Assembly: GCA_001647635.1 (NCBI GenBank)
Contig: CP014761.1
Span: 3,472,001 to 3,536,000 of the forward strand
DNA: 64,000 nucleotides
Source: Leifsonia xyli
GTDB lineage: Bacteria; Actinomycetota; Actinomycetes; Actinomycetales; Microbacteriaceae
Direction: 5' to 3'
The translations under genes were made by a program, and so were the position numbers. A model generated the notes under the pieces. It worked only from the letters and a program-made list of their open reading frames with translations. It was not told where the DNA came from and ran no database searches. This document shows, in pieces, positions 25,104-35,172 of this stretch. The stretch's first letter is position 1. Each line of letters begins with the position of its first letter.

Positions 25104-25132
25104 TTGTGCAGCCCGGCGCGGGCGGGCATGAT
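25104..25132 (+). promoter_or_regulatory. pfkA promoter
   Basis: TTGTGC at 25104-25109 and CATGAT at 25127-25132 are separated by 17 bp. Transcription would start near 25140, about 20 nt upstream of the ATG at 25160, leaving room for the GGAGC ribosome-binding site. Confidence 0.5.
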
Positions 25133-25159
25133 TCAAGCACGGACTCGAAACGGAGCAGC

Positions 25160-26188
25160 ATGAAGATCGGCATCCTCACTAGCGGCGGCGACTGCCCGGG
25201 CCTGAACGCGGTCATCCGCGGTGCGGTCCTGAAAGGCGACCGCGTGCACCACTCCGAGTTCGCCGGCTTCCGTTACGGCTGGCGCGGCGTGGTCGAGGGT
25301 GACATCATGCCGCTCGACCGGCACAGCGTCCGCGGCCTGTCCCGCCAGGGCGGCACCATCCTCGGCTCCAGCCGCACCAACCCGTTCGAGGGCGACAAGG
25401 GCGGCCCGGAGAACATCCAGCGCATGATGGACGAGAACGGCATCGACGCGATCATCGCGATCGGCGGCGAGGGTACGCTCACCGCGGCCCGCCGCCTCAC
25501 CGACGCCGGCCTCAGGATCGTCGGCGTGCCGAAGACCATCGACAACGACCTCGCCGCCACCGACTACTCGTTCGGCTTCGACACCGCCGTCGAGATCGCC
25601 ACCGAGGCCATCGACCGCCTGCGCACCACCGCCGAGTCGCACCAGCGCTGCATGGTCGTCGAGGTCATGGGCCGCCACGTCGGCTGGATCGCCCTGCACT
25701 CGGGCATGGCGGGCGGCGCGCACGCCATCCTCATCCCGGAGCAGCCGCAGTCCATCGAGCAGATCTGCGAGTGGGTGGAGTCGGTCCGAGACCGCGGCCG
25801 CGCGCCCGTCATCGTGGTGTCGGAGGGCTTCCACCTCGACACGATGGAGGAGGCGCACTCGCACAAGGGCCTGGATGCGTTCAACCGCCCGCGCCTGGGC
25901 GGCATCGGCGAGATGCTCGCCCCCATGATCGAGGAGCGCACCGGCATCGAGTCGCGCGCGACGGTCCTCGGCCACATGCAGCGCGGCGGCGTGCCGAGCG
26001 CTTACGACCGCGTGCTCGCCACGCGCCTCGGCATGGCCGCGGTCGACGCGGTCTACGAGGGCCGCTGGGGCTCGATGGTCTCGCTGCGCGGCACCGATGT
26101 GGTGAACGTCTCGATCGCCGACGCGACCGGCGGCCTCAAGACCGTTCCGGACGCCCGCTACGAGGAGGCAGCGCTGCTCTTCGGCTGA
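25160..26188 (+). CDS. pfkA: 6-phosphofructokinase
   Basis: A 342-residue PfkA-family enzyme that commits fructose-6-phosphate to glycolysis. The N-terminus MKIGILTSGGDCPGLNAVIR is diagnostic; the catalytic block is PKTIDNDLAATD and the hexose site MGRHVGWIA. The donor-site motif reads GGEGT (Gly where PPi enzymes have Asp), which favours ATP; the Lys in PKTIDND is shared with actinobacterial ATP enzymes and with PPi enzymes, so dual donor use cannot be excluded. Length fits the short, non-allosteric-type actinobacterial group. It is monocistronic, with its own promoter. Confidence 0.94.
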   Translation: MKIGILTSGGDCPGLNAVIRGAVLKGDRVHHSEFAGFRYGWRGVVEGDIMPLDRHSVRGLSRQGGTILGSSRTNPFEGDKGGPENIQRMMDENGIDAIIAIGGEGTLTAARRLTDAGLRIVGVPKTIDNDLAATDYSFGFDTAVEIATEAIDRLRTTAESHQRCMVVEVMGRHVGWIALHSGMAGGAHAILIPEQPQSIEQICEWVESVRDRGRAPVIVVSEGFHLDTMEEAHSHKGLDAFNRPRLGGIGEMLAPMIEERTGIESRATVLGHMQRGGVPSAYDRVLATRLGMAAVDAVYEGRWGSMVSLRGTDVVNVSIADATGGLKTVPDARYEEAALLFG

Positions 26189-26262
26189 GCATCCGCTGCA
26201 CCGCCCTGCCCGGCCGCGCCCGCCGGGGATAGGCTCCCTGGTACCAGAGGAAGGAGCCTGCA

Positions 26263-27186
26263 GTGCCGCGTTTCGTCCAGTTCGAGGAGTTCGGTTCCCG
26301 CGACTACCTGCAGGTGGTCGAGCGGGAGAGACCGTGGCCCGGCCCCGGCCAGCTCCTCGTGCGCGTGATGGCGGCGGGACTCAACCCGATGGACATCAAG
26401 GCCTACCGGTCGGAGCAGGCGGCGGCCCACATGGGCGTCACCCTGCCGAGCGGGATGGGGCAGGACTTCGCGGGCTTCGTCGAGGAATTGGGCGAGGGCG
26501 TCACGCGGTTCGAGATGGGGCAGGCCGTGCTCGGAACGGCGCCGTTCGCCGCGATCGCCGACTTCGTCGTGGTCCCGGAGGACGGCCAGGTGATCGCCAA
26601 GCCCGATCCGCTGACCTTCGAGGCGGCGGGGTCGCTGGGCGTCGTGGGGCGGACGGCGATGGCGACGGTGCGCGCGGCCGACATCCACGAGCGTGACACG
26701 GTGCTGGTGAGCGCCGCGGCCGGCGGAGTCGGCGTGCTGGCGGCCCAGCTGGCGGTGCGGTCCGGCGCCACCGTGATCGGCACAGCGGGGGAGGAGAACC
26801 ACGAGTTCCTGGAGTCGCTGGGCGTCATCCCGGTGACCTACGGCGAGGGGCTCGCGGATCGGGTGCGCGACCTGATCGACGACGACCGCGTCACCGTCGT
26901 GCTCGACAACCACGGCGCGGACACCATCGAGGCGGCGCTCGAGCTCGGCGTGCCGATCGAGCGGGTGAACACCATCGCCGTCTTCGGGCCGGAGGCGCGC
27001 GGGGCACGAAGCGTCGGCGGCCGCGCCGCGGGCAACGACGAGCTGGCCGAGCTGGCCGACCTGCTCGCGGAGAACGAGCTGGTGCTGCCCATCGACTCCA
27101 TCTTCCCGATCGAGCGGACGGTGGAGGCGTACGGGCGGTTGGAGGGCGGCCACGTGCGCGGCAAGGTCGTCGTCGTCACCGACTGA
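26263..27186 (+). CDS. Zinc-independent NADP quinone oxidoreductase (MDR family)
   Basis: A 307-residue medium-chain dehydrogenase/reductase. The N-terminal GroES-like domain (MAAGLNPMDIKAYRSEQA, about 33-52) lacks zinc-ligand cysteines; the Rossmann domain has SAAAGGVGVLAAQLAVRSGA (about 148-167) with the NADP-binding AxxGGVG loop. This matches QOR/zeta-crystallin-type reductases of quinones or enones. The GTG start has an AAGGAG site 7 nt upstream; a TAGGCT box at 26230-26235 is the likely -10. The next gene follows after 30 nt, likely in the same transcript. Confidence 0.9.
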   Translation: MPRFVQFEEFGSRDYLQVVERERPWPGPGQLLVRVMAAGLNPMDIKAYRSEQAAAHMGVTLPSGMGQDFAGFVEELGEGVTRFEMGQAVLGTAPFAAIADFVVVPEDGQVIAKPDPLTFEAAGSLGVVGRTAMATVRAADIHERDTVLVSAAAGGVGVLAAQLAVRSGATVIGTAGEENHEFLESLGVIPVTYGEGLADRVRDLIDDDRVTVVLDNHGADTIEAALELGVPIERVNTIAVFGPEARGARSVGGRAAGNDELAELADLLAENELVLPIDSIFPIERTVEAYGRLEGGHVRGKVVVVTD

Positions 27187-27216
27187 GCGCGGCCGCGGCC
27201 GCCGAGAGGAGCATCC

Positions 27217-27624
27217 ATGATCGCAGAGGACATCGCCCGGCAGCTTCGGGCCGCGGGTCTGCGCTGGCAGCCCGCGTCCGGGGACACGTTCGCCATCGAC
27301 CGGCCCGGGATGGAGGGCGAGCGGTTCACGGTCAGCGAGATGACCATCGAGCCGCACCACTTCGACACCGGCACGATCCTCGGGTTCAACGGGACGACCG
27401 AGTGGGCGCTTGACTCGCTGGCAGTGGAGGATGCGCTGTGGATCCCGCGCGAGGACCAGCTGCGCGAGCTGCTCGGCGGCAGCTTCCGCCACCTGGCGCG
27501 CACGCCCGACGGCTACCGCGTGACCGTGTTCTTCGGCGGCGAGGAGCGCTTCTACGAGCACGAGGACGCCGCGACGGCGTACGCGCAGGCGCTGCTGTCG
27601 CTGATCGGGGCGTCGGTCTCCTAA
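27217..27624 (+). CDS. Conserved hypothetical protein (sometimes labelled CpaE-like)
   Basis: A 135-residue soluble protein: an N-terminal helix (EDIARQLRAAGLRWQPASGD), a stretch FTVSEMTIEPHHFDTG, then the well-conserved-looking GFNGTTEWALDSLAVEDALW and PREDQLRELLGG, and a C-terminal strand-helix. Similar small actinobacterial proteins have been given the name pilus assembly protein CpaE, but there is no ATPase domain and no pilus gene here, so that name should not be used as a function. GGAGC precedes the ATG. It ends next to a long hairpin shared with the convergent oxidase gene. Confidence 0.75.
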   Translation: MIAEDIARQLRAAGLRWQPASGDTFAIDRPGMEGERFTVSEMTIEPHHFDTGTILGFNGTTEWALDSLAVEDALWIPREDQLRELLGGSFRHLARTPDGYRVTVFFGGEERFYEHEDAATAYAQALLSLIGASVS

Positions 27625-27632
27625 GCCTGCGT

Positions 27633-27690
27633 CTGGTTGACGCAACACGCCGCTCAGCCGGTGCCGGACGCGGCGTGTTGCGTCAACCAG
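27633..27690. terminator. Perfect 20-bp hairpin between convergent genes
   Basis: Arms 27633-27652 and 27671-27690 are perfectly complementary, with core GACGCAACACGCCG and an 18-nt loop. The right arm contains the stop codon and last codons of the convergent lldD-like gene (stop at 27683). It serves both genes as a bidirectional, U-tract-less terminator. The core recurs at 29019-29080 and, with one change, at 50061-50119. Confidence 0.8.
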
Positions 27691-28981
27691 GCACGGTGGC
27701 GACGGAGGCGGCGGCCAGGATGGACGCGTCCAACTGCTCCACGCTGCGGACGCCGGCGAGGCCGAGGGTGATGTCCAGCTCCGCGATCGTGTTGCGCAGG
27801 AGTTCGCGAACGCCCTCCTCGCCCGCCAGCGCGAGGGCGTAGGCGTAGGGCCGGCCGATCGCGACCGCGCGGGCGCCGAGCGCGAGCGCGACCACCGCGT
27901 CCGACCCGCTGCGGACGCCGCTGTCGAACAGCACAGGAAGGCGGCCGTCGACGGCCTCGACGATCGCGGGCAGCGCATCCAGTGCCGCGATCTCGCCGTC
28001 GATCTGACGTCCGCCGTGGTTCGAGACCTGCACCGCGTCCATCCCGGCGTCGATCGCCTGCCGCGCGTCGTCCGGATGCAGCACGCCCTTGAGCACGATC
28101 GGCAGGCGCGTGCGGTCGCGCAGGAAGGCGAGGTCGTCCCAGGTGAGGGACGGGTCGGCGAACACGTCGAGGAACGTCTCGACCGCGGCCAGCGGCTCGC
28201 CCGAGCGGAGGTTGTCCCGCAGCGTGCCGGGGTGGTGGCGCAGGATGCTCGCGAACGACGCGAGCGCGGCCGGCGTCGGGGTGGTGGCCGGGTGCCCGCC
28301 ACGCGCCGCCCGCTCCTGGACCAGTTCCCGGAACACCTGGTCGCTGGTGTACTGCGCGATGCCGAGACCGCGGCTGAACGGCAGGTAGCCGAGGTCGAGG
28401 TCGCGCGGCCGCCAGCCGAGCACATGCGTGTCGAGGGTGACGACGATCGCCTCGCAGCCGGACCGCTCGGCACGGTCGACCAGGCTGGCGACGAGATCGC
28501 GGGACGAGCTCCAGTAGAGCTGGAACCAGCGCGAGGCGCCGGGCGCGACCGCGTCCATGGATGCGGCCACCTCCTCCATCGGCTGCGACGCCTGGGTGGA
28601 GAGCGTGACCGGGACGCCGAGAGAGGCCGCCGCCCGGGCTGCCGCCGCGTCGCCGCCGCGCCGGGCGAGCTCCAGCACCCCGATCGGGGCGAGCAGCAGG
28701 GGAGTGGGGCGGCGGACGCCGAACAGGTCGATCGAGAGGTCGCGGGTCGACACATCCCGCAGGACGCGCGGGACGATGCGGTGCCGCGCGAACGCGTCGA
28801 GGTTGGCCCGGGCGGTGCGCTCGAGCCCCGCAGAGCCGGCGATGTACGCGAAGGCCGCTCGGCTCATCCGCCGCTGGGCCCCGCGCTCCAGCTGCCGGAA
28901 CCCGACCGGGATGCGGGGCCGCCGCCCGGAAACCCCCGCGCGATAGATCTCCGACTGGGCGTCTCTGCCGGCGCTGCTCAT
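27683..28981 (-). CDS. FMN-dependent alpha-hydroxy-acid oxidase/dehydrogenase
   Basis: A 432-residue member of the LldD/glycolate-oxidase/lactate-monooxygenase family. FMN and substrate residues are visible: PLLLAPIGVLELARRGGD, the QLYWSSSRD segment, VTLDTHVLGWRPRDLD, LKGVLHPDDA with the FMN Lys, the catalytic His in VSNHGGRQIDGE and the phosphate loop FDSGVRSGSD, then AIGRPYAY. The length and IAGSAGLERTARAN region resemble actinobacterial lactate 2-monooxygenase-like enzymes. The substrate (L-lactate, glycolate, mandelate) is not fixed. ATG 28981 is used because GGGGG precedes it; a start at 29005 is possible. Confidence 0.88.
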   Translation of the reverse strand: MSSAGRDAQSEIYRAGVSGRRPRIPVGFRQLERGAQRRMSRAAFAYIAGSAGLERTARANLDAFARHRIVPRVLRDVSTRDLSIDLFGVRRPTPLLLAPIGVLELARRGGDAAAARAAASLGVPVTLSTQASQPMEEVAASMDAVAPGASRWFQLYWSSSRDLVASLVDRAERSGCEAIVVTLDTHVLGWRPRDLDLGYLPFSRGLGIAQYTSDQVFRELVQERAARGGHPATTPTPAALASFASILRHHPGTLRDNLRSGEPLAAVETFLDVFADPSLTWDDLAFLRDRTRLPIVLKGVLHPDDARQAIDAGMDAVQVSNHGGRQIDGEIAALDALPAIVEAVDGRLPVLFDSGVRSGSDAVVALALGARAVAIGRPYAYALALAGEEGVRELLRNTIAELDITLGLAGVRSVEQLDASILAAASVATVPG

Positions 28982-29018
28982 GCCCCCATTCTGCTCGCTG
29001 CGCATCGGCTCACCCGAT

Positions 29019-29080
29019 CATCCAGGGACGCAACACGCCGTTATCCGCGCGGCATAACGGCGCGTTGCGACCCCTGGATG
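29019..29080. terminator. Long imperfect hairpin (26-27-nt arms)
   Basis: Arms 29019-29044 and 29054-29080 pair over their full length with one G-U-type change, one mismatch region and one extra base; the loop is only 9 nt. The core GGGACGCAACACGCCG is the same as in the hairpins at 27633 and 50061. It lies between the LysR-like stop at 29085 and the oxidase promoter. Confidence 0.75.
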
Positions 29081-29084
29081 CGCG

Positions 29085-29705
29085 TCAGCGGCGGCGGGGC
29101 CGCTTGCCGCGGGCGCCGGGGGCGGGCTTGCGCGCGGGCGTCTGGCGGGGCGCGGACTCGCGGGCAGCGACCTCGGGGTTGCGGGAGGAGTGCGCGGTGC
29201 GGCCGCGCACGATCCCGATGAAGTCGTCGACCAGAGGATGCTGTCCCTCGCGCGGCCAGGTCAGGCCGATGCTGCTCGTCGGGGCGTCCTCGACGCGCAG
29301 GGCGACCACGTCCTTCCGGCGCAGCGCCTTCGCGACGGAGGCGGGGAGCAGCGCGATGCCGTCACCCGCCGCCACGCTGCGCATGAACGCCTCCGACGGC
29401 TCGCCGGTCACCCGCGGCTCGTCGGCCAGCTCCTCCAGGAACAGGTGCTCCTCCAGCGTCAGCAGGTGCTCGTGGTGCATGACCACGACCACGTCCTCCG
29501 CGTAGAGCGGGATGAGGTGCCGCTCGTCGTCGGCCGTGGCGTCGCGGGCGAACACCATGTCCGCGTCCCCCGCCGCGAGCATCCCCAGCGGGTCGTCGCT
29601 CGGCCGCACCACCAGCTCCACATCCGGAAAACGCTGCTCGAAGGTGCGCGTCCACTTTCCGACGGTGACGCCGAGCGGGAAGGCGAGCGAGAAGCGGGTG
29701 GACAT
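29085..29705 (-). CDS. LysR-type substrate-binding domain protein without HTH
   Basis: A 206-residue protein that starts directly at the LysR effector-binding fold: FSLAFPLGVTVGKWTRTFEQ, then FPDVELVVRPSDDPLGMLAAGDAD, and GIALLPASVAKALRRKDVVAL. The N-terminal winged HTH of LysR regulators is absent, and no open frame upstream could encode one because a divergent gene starts 33 nt away. The C-terminus is a basic, Pro/Arg/Lys-rich tail (ARKPAPGARGKRPRRR) that might contact nucleic acid. The start is fixed by TACCCT (complement of 29712-29717), 6 nt upstream: leaderless. Its pairing with DUF5997 suggests a linked, unknown function. Confidence 0.85.
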   Translation of the reverse strand: MSTRFSLAFPLGVTVGKWTRTFEQRFPDVELVVRPSDDPLGMLAAGDADMVFARDATADDERHLIPLYAEDVVVVMHHEHLLTLEEHLFLEELADEPRVTGEPSEAFMRSVAAGDGIALLPASVAKALRRKDVVALRVEDAPTSSIGLTWPREGQHPLVDDFIGIVRGRTAHSSRNPEVAARESAPRQTPARKPAPGARGKRPRRR

Positions 29706-29738
29706 CCCACGAGGGTAGCGAACGGTAGCCTGGAGGAC
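29706..29738. promoter_or_regulatory. 33-bp overlapping divergent promoter
   Basis: Only 33 bp separate the two start codons. A TACCCT -10 for the LysR-like gene is the complement of 29712-29717, and a TAGCCT -10 for the DUF5997 gene is at 29726-29731. Each promoter's -35 must lie inside the opposing gene, so the two polymerases exclude each other. Confidence 0.7.
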
Positions 29739-30128
29739 ATGAAGGCGCAGACCATGAAAGCGGCCACCGCGGCCAAGAAGCTCGGCATCTACCTGCCGGC
29801 GGCGCCCGACGACTTCCGCGACCGCGAGATCAGCCGCACCGAGCTGGACGAGCTGAATGCCGAACCGCTGGAGTGGCTGCAGTCCCTGCGGGCCGACGGG
29901 CCGCACCCGCGCGACGTCGTGGCGCGCAAGCTCGGGGTGTCCAACTCGGGGCTGGCCCGCGGCGGCGTCACGGAGGCGCTGACCACCTCCGAGATCAAGG
30001 CGCTGCTCGCCGACCCGCCGCAGTGGCTGGTCGACGAGCGGGCCACCCAGGCCGCGGTGCGCGCCGAGAACGCACGCGTCAAGCAGCGCGACGCCGAGCG
30101 CGCCGCCCGGCGGTCAGACGCCGAGTAG
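29739..30128 (+). CDS. DUF5997-family protein
   Basis: A 129-residue, mostly helical, charged protein: KAATAAKKLGIYLPAAPDDF near the start, SRTELDELNAEPLEWLQSLR near 38-57, and GPHPRDVVARKLGVSNSGLA near 61-80, which has helix-turn-helix-like periodicity and could bind DNA. The C-terminus is a charged helix (RVKQRDAERAARR). The family has no known function. ATG 29739 has both GGAGG and a TAGCCT box 7 nt upstream. It faces the HTH-less LysR-like gene; together they could form a split sensor and DNA-binder, which is speculation. Confidence 0.82.
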   Translation: MKAQTMKAATAAKKLGIYLPAAPDDFRDREISRTELDELNAEPLEWLQSLRADGPHPRDVVARKLGVSNSGLARGGVTEALTTSEIKALLADPPQWLVDERATQAAVRAENARVKQRDAERAARRSDAE

Positions 30129-30141
30129 GGGCTGCACCCCT
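30127..30141. terminator. Short hairpin between convergent DUF5997 and DUF1622 genes
   Basis: AGGGG (30127-30131) and CCCCT (30137-30141) flank the loop CTGCA, starting in the DUF5997 stop codon. The stem is only 5 bp, so this is a weak terminator at best. Confidence 0.35.
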
Positions 30142-30145
30142 GGCG

Positions 30146-30574
30146 TCACACGCCGCTGGGCTGCTGGCCGCCGTCCGGCGTCCGCGTCGCCGAGCGGGCG
30201 GCGCGGGCGAGCGTCTGCGGTCCGTTGGTCAGCCGGGCGCGCTTCCAGGGAGCGACCCCGTCGATCTCGACCTGCAGCGAGAAGCTCAGGATGGTGCGGA
30301 TCAGCACGATGATCGCCAGCACGATCGCGTCGGTCAGTGACGGCGTCGACGTGACCGTGCGGACCAGGTCCGCCGCGACCAGGATCTCGAGCCCGAGCAG
30401 GATGACGCCGCCGAAGCTCTCGCGCAGCGTGCGGAACGCCGCAGCCCCGCTGCGCTGACGCGTCCACGCGATGAGGGCCAGCGCGACGGCCACGAGCAGG
30501 CCGACGGCCATCACGGCCACCCCGGCGAACTCGAATGCCGTGCCGGTCGCCTCGAAGAACGCGTGCGCATCCAT
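30146..30574 (-). CDS. DUF1622-family membrane protein
   Basis: A 142-residue protein with three membrane helices: about residues 13-35 (FEFAGVAVMAVGLLVAVALALIAW region), 55-73 (GGVILLGLEILVAADLVRTV) and 80-100 (LTDAIVLAIIVLIRTILSFSL). The spacing and the ETFGGVILLGLE-like stretch (here ESFGGVILLGLEIL) match DUF1622. Function unknown. The soluble C-terminal 35 residues are basic. It is convergent with the DUF5997 gene and divergent from the SDR gene, with 29 nt between start codons. Confidence 0.82.
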   Translation of the reverse strand: MDAHAFFEATGTAFEFAGVAVMAVGLLVAVALALIAWTRQRSGAAAFRTLRESFGGVILLGLEILVAADLVRTVTSTPSLTDAIVLAIIVLIRTILSFSLQVEIDGVAPWKRARLTNGPQTLARAARSATRTPDGGQQPSGV

Positions 30575-30603
30575 GGGTTCATCGTGCCACGTAGAATCTT
30601 CCG

Positions 30604-32106
30604 GTGCCTCCCGAAACCCCGGCCGCTCCCGGCCTCGATCCCGACGAGCTCGCCACGACCCTCCGCGTTCTGGAGCGGCTGCACGAGCTCGACAAGGACC
30701 ACCCCGACTACGTGACCGTGCGCCGGGCGACCTCGCACATGTTCAAGGCGTCCAAGCAGGCGCGCCGCCGCGAGCTCCGCGCGCAGGAGCTCGCCGCCGA
30801 CCGCGCCGTGATCGCCGCCACCGCGACGGGTGCGCCGGACCGCATCGACGACGAGACCCGGGGCCGCGAGCTGACCTCCAGCACCACCGGCTCGACCACC
30901 GCCGGCACCCTGCTCAACTCCCAGGCCTGCTACATCTGTAAGCAGCACTACACCGAGGTCGACTGGTTCTACCACCAGCTCTGCCCGTCCTGCGCGGCGT
31001 TCAGCCACGCGAAGCGCAACGCCCGCACCGATCTCACCGGCAAGCGCGCGCTGCTGACCGGCGGCCGCGCGAAGATCGGCATGCACATCGCGCTGCGGCT
31101 GCTGAGGGACGGCGCGCACCTGACCGTCACGACGCGGTTCCCGCGGGATGCGGTGCGCCGCTTCTCCCAGCTGCCGGACGCCGGCTCCTGGCTGCACCGG
31201 CTGCGCGTCGTCGGGATCGACCTGCGCGACCCCGCCCAGGTGATCGCGCTCGCGGACTCGGTCGCCGAGCGCGGCTCCCTCGACATCCTCATCAACAACG
31301 CGGCTCAGACGGTCCGCCGCTCGCCGGGCGCGTACTCGCTGCTCGCGGAGGCCGAGACGCAGCCGCTGCCCGACGGGCCGCTGCCCGAACTGGAGACGTT
31401 CGGCCACACCGCCGACCCGCATCCGCTCGCCCTGGAGCGTTCGGTCGCCGCCCATCCGCTGCTGTCGGCGGCGGACGTGCGCGGCACGATCGCCGAGCTG
31501 GCCGGAGCCGCGGCGCTCACCGCCGACGACCTCGCGACGGCCGCCATGAGCGCCGGGTCGTCATCGCTGGCGAAGCACGCCGACGGCACGGCCATCGACG
31601 CGGGCGGCCTCGTACCCGACGTCGCCCACGTCAACAGCTGGACGCAGGCGATCGGCAGCATCGACGCCCTCGAACTGCTCGAGGTGCAGCTCTGCAACCA
31701 GACCGCGCCCTTCATCCTGATCGACCGGCTGCGCCCGTCGCTCGCGGCCGCGGGACGTTCGTACGTCGTCAACGTGTCCGCCATGGAGGGCGTCTTCGGG
31801 CGCCGTTACAAGGGCGCCGGGCACCCGCACACCAACATGTCGAAGGCCGCGCTCAACATGCTCACGCGCACGAGCGCGGGCGAGCTGTTCGAGAGCGACG
31901 GCATCCTGATGACCAGCGTCGACACGGGATGGATCACCGACGAGCGCCCGCACCACACCAAGGTGCGGCTCGCCGAGGAGGGCTTCCACGCCCCGCTCGA
32001 CCTGGTCGACGGCGCCGCGCGCGTTTACGACCCGATCGTCCGCGGCGAGGCCGGCGAGGACCTTCATGGGGTGTTCCTGAAGGACTACCGTGTCTCGGCC
32101 TGGTGA
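30604..32106 (+). CDS. Atypical SDR protein with N-terminal Cys4 motif
   Basis: A 500-residue protein. Residues 1-105 are helical and charged; residues about 109-131 hold a probable zinc site CYIC-X15-CPSC; a Rossmann fold begins at about 145 with [23 protein letters not shown]-binding [15 protein letters not shown] follows (about 222-237). The SDR catalytic Ser lies in VVNVSAMEG (about 390), but the Tyr of YxxxK is replaced: the sequence reads [10 protein letters not shown], giving Thr-x-x-x-Lys. A long insert (about 240-355) separates the two halves. Classical dehydrogenase chemistry is therefore unlikely. Leaderless: TAGAAT at 30592-30597, 6 nt before GTG. Confidence 0.82.
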   Translation: MPPETPAAPGLDPDELATTLRVLERLHELDKDHPDYVTVRRATSHMFKASKQARRRELRAQELAADRAVIAATATGAPDRIDDETRGRELTSSTTGSTTAGTLLNSQACYICKQHYTEVDWFYHQLCPSCAAFSHAKRNARTDLTGKRALLTGGRAKIGMHIALRLLRDGAHLTVTTRFPRDAVRRFSQLPDAGSWLHRLRVVGIDLRDPAQVIALADSVAERGSLDILINNAAQTVRRSPGAYSLLAEAETQPLPDGPLPELETFGHTADPHPLALERSVAAHPLLSAADVRGTIAELAGAAALTADDLATAAMSAGSSSLAKHADGTAIDAGGLVPDVAHVNSWTQAIGSIDALELLEVQLCNQTAPFILIDRLRPSLAAAGRSYVVNVSAMEGVFGRRYKGAGHPHTNMSKAALNMLTRTSAGELFESDGILMTSVDTGWITDERPHHTKVRLAEEGFHAPLDLVDGAARVYDPIVRGEAGEDLHGVFLKDYRVSAW

Positions 32107-32122
32107 GAGCTACTCTGAGCAC

Positions 32123-34132
<2,010 letters not shown>

Positions 34133-34141
34133 CGCGGCGGG

Positions 34142-34408
34142 CTACTCGACGGGGAACTCGAGCCAGGCGAGGCCGCGGAGGTCGAGGCAGAGGCGGCCGG
34201 CGCGTTCTGCGGCGACGGCGATGACGTCGCCGCAGACCGAGCAGCGGACCACGAGGCCGTGCTCGTCGACGTACACGCGGGCCCGCGCGACCACGGCCTC
34301 GTCGCCGCAGTTGGCGCAGCGTCCCACTGCGGTGGTGATGTCGGCGGCGAAGACCTCCGACAGCAGGCCGGCGGCCGCGTTGCCGTCGAGGTAGGTGAGA
34401 TCGGTCAT
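34142..34408 (-). CDS. Small zinc-ribbon protein (DUF6510-like)
   Basis: An 88-residue protein with two CxxC knuckles, CANCGDE (about residue 31) and CSVCGDV (about 56), that should bind one zinc or iron ion. The N-terminus starts TDLTYLDGNAAAGLLSEVF, which suits the small actinobacterial DUF6510 group; I give that name as a resemblance. Its start overlaps the ferredoxin-reductase-like stop as ATGA, so it belongs to the three-gene operon of molybdoenzyme, reductase and this protein, and may help electron transfer or cofactor insertion (inference). Confidence 0.75.
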   Translation of the reverse strand: MTDLTYLDGNAAAGLLSEVFAADITTAVGRCANCGDEAVVARARVYVDEHGLVVRCSVCGDVIAVAAERAGRLCLDLRGLAWLEFPVE

Positions 34409-35172
34409 GGCGTGCCTCCGACTCCGCCGTAGCGCTCGGTGCGGACCCGGGCCGGGTCGTGGCCGGCGTCGACCAGCCAGCCTGAGACCGCCTCGACGAA
34501 CGGCGTCGAACCGCAGATGAAGAAGGTGGGGGAGTCGGAGGCCGGCAGCACGCGCTGCATCAGGCCCTCGGCGGTCAGGCGGCCGGGCTTCGCGTCCGAG
34601 TCCGGCGGGGCCTGCCGCGTGTAGATGTAGTCGACCTCGAGCGGGGCCGCGTCGGTCGCCAGGGTCGCGAGCTCGTCCGTGTAGTACCGCGAGAACGGCG
34701 CGCGCACCGAGTACAGCATCCGGAACGGCGCCGTGCTCGCCGCGGCGGCGTGCGCCCGGGCCATGGACATCAGGGGCACGACGCCCGACCCGCCCGCGAT
34801 GAGCTGCACGGGCGTCGTGTCGCCCGGCCGCCAGACGAACCAGCCGCCGACCGGTCCGCGCACCTCCAGCTGGTCGCCGTTCTGCAGGCCGCGGACGAGG
34901 TAGGGGGAGACCTCGCCGTCGGCGAGCTCCTCGACCGTCAGCTCCAGCTCGTCGTCGGGCAGCTCGTGCGGTTCGAGCGCGCCGCGGCCTCCGCCGGACG
35001 CGATCGAGTACGAGCGGACCGCCTGGTAGCCGTCCGGGGCCGTCAACCGGATGTCGACGTGCTGCCCCGCGAGGTGGCCGTGCAGGCCGGGGATGCGCAA
35101 CCGGATGGTGCGGGCCGTCGGGGTCTCCATCCGCGTGTCGACGACGTCGGCCGCCCGCCATACGTTGCTCAC
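34405..35172 (-). CDS. Ferredoxin-reductase-type flavoprotein, partner of the molybdoenzyme
   Basis: A 255-residue FNR-family oxidoreductase: FAD-binding RSYSIASGGG (about residue 57) and the NAD(P)-binding GGSGVVPLMSMARAH (about 125), the FICGSTPFVEAVSGWL motif (about 220). No [2Fe-2S] domain is attached, so it passes electrons directly or via a small carrier. GTG 35172 overlaps the stop of the upstream sulfite-oxidase-fold protein as GTGA. Such pairs are known in actinobacteria and suggest NAD(P)H-driven reduction by the molybdoenzyme. Confidence 0.9.
   Translation of the reverse strand: MSNVWRAADVVDTRMETPTARTIRLRIPGLHGHLAGQHVDIRLTAPDGYQAVRSYSIASGGGRGALEPHELPDDELELTVEELADGEVSPYLVRGLQNGDQLEVRGPVGGWFVWRPGDTTPVQLIAGGSGVVPLMSMARAHAAAASTAPFRMLYSVRAPFSRYYTDELATLATDAAPLEVDYIYTRQAPPDSDAKPGRLTAEGLMQRVLPASDSPTFFICGSTPFVEAVSGWLVDAGHDPARVRTERYGGVGGTP

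Noticed and set aside
27217..27624. Pilus assembly protein CpaE as a functional name
   Set aside because: The protein is 135 residues without an ATPase domain, and no pilus genes are near; the label appears to be a propagated annotation.
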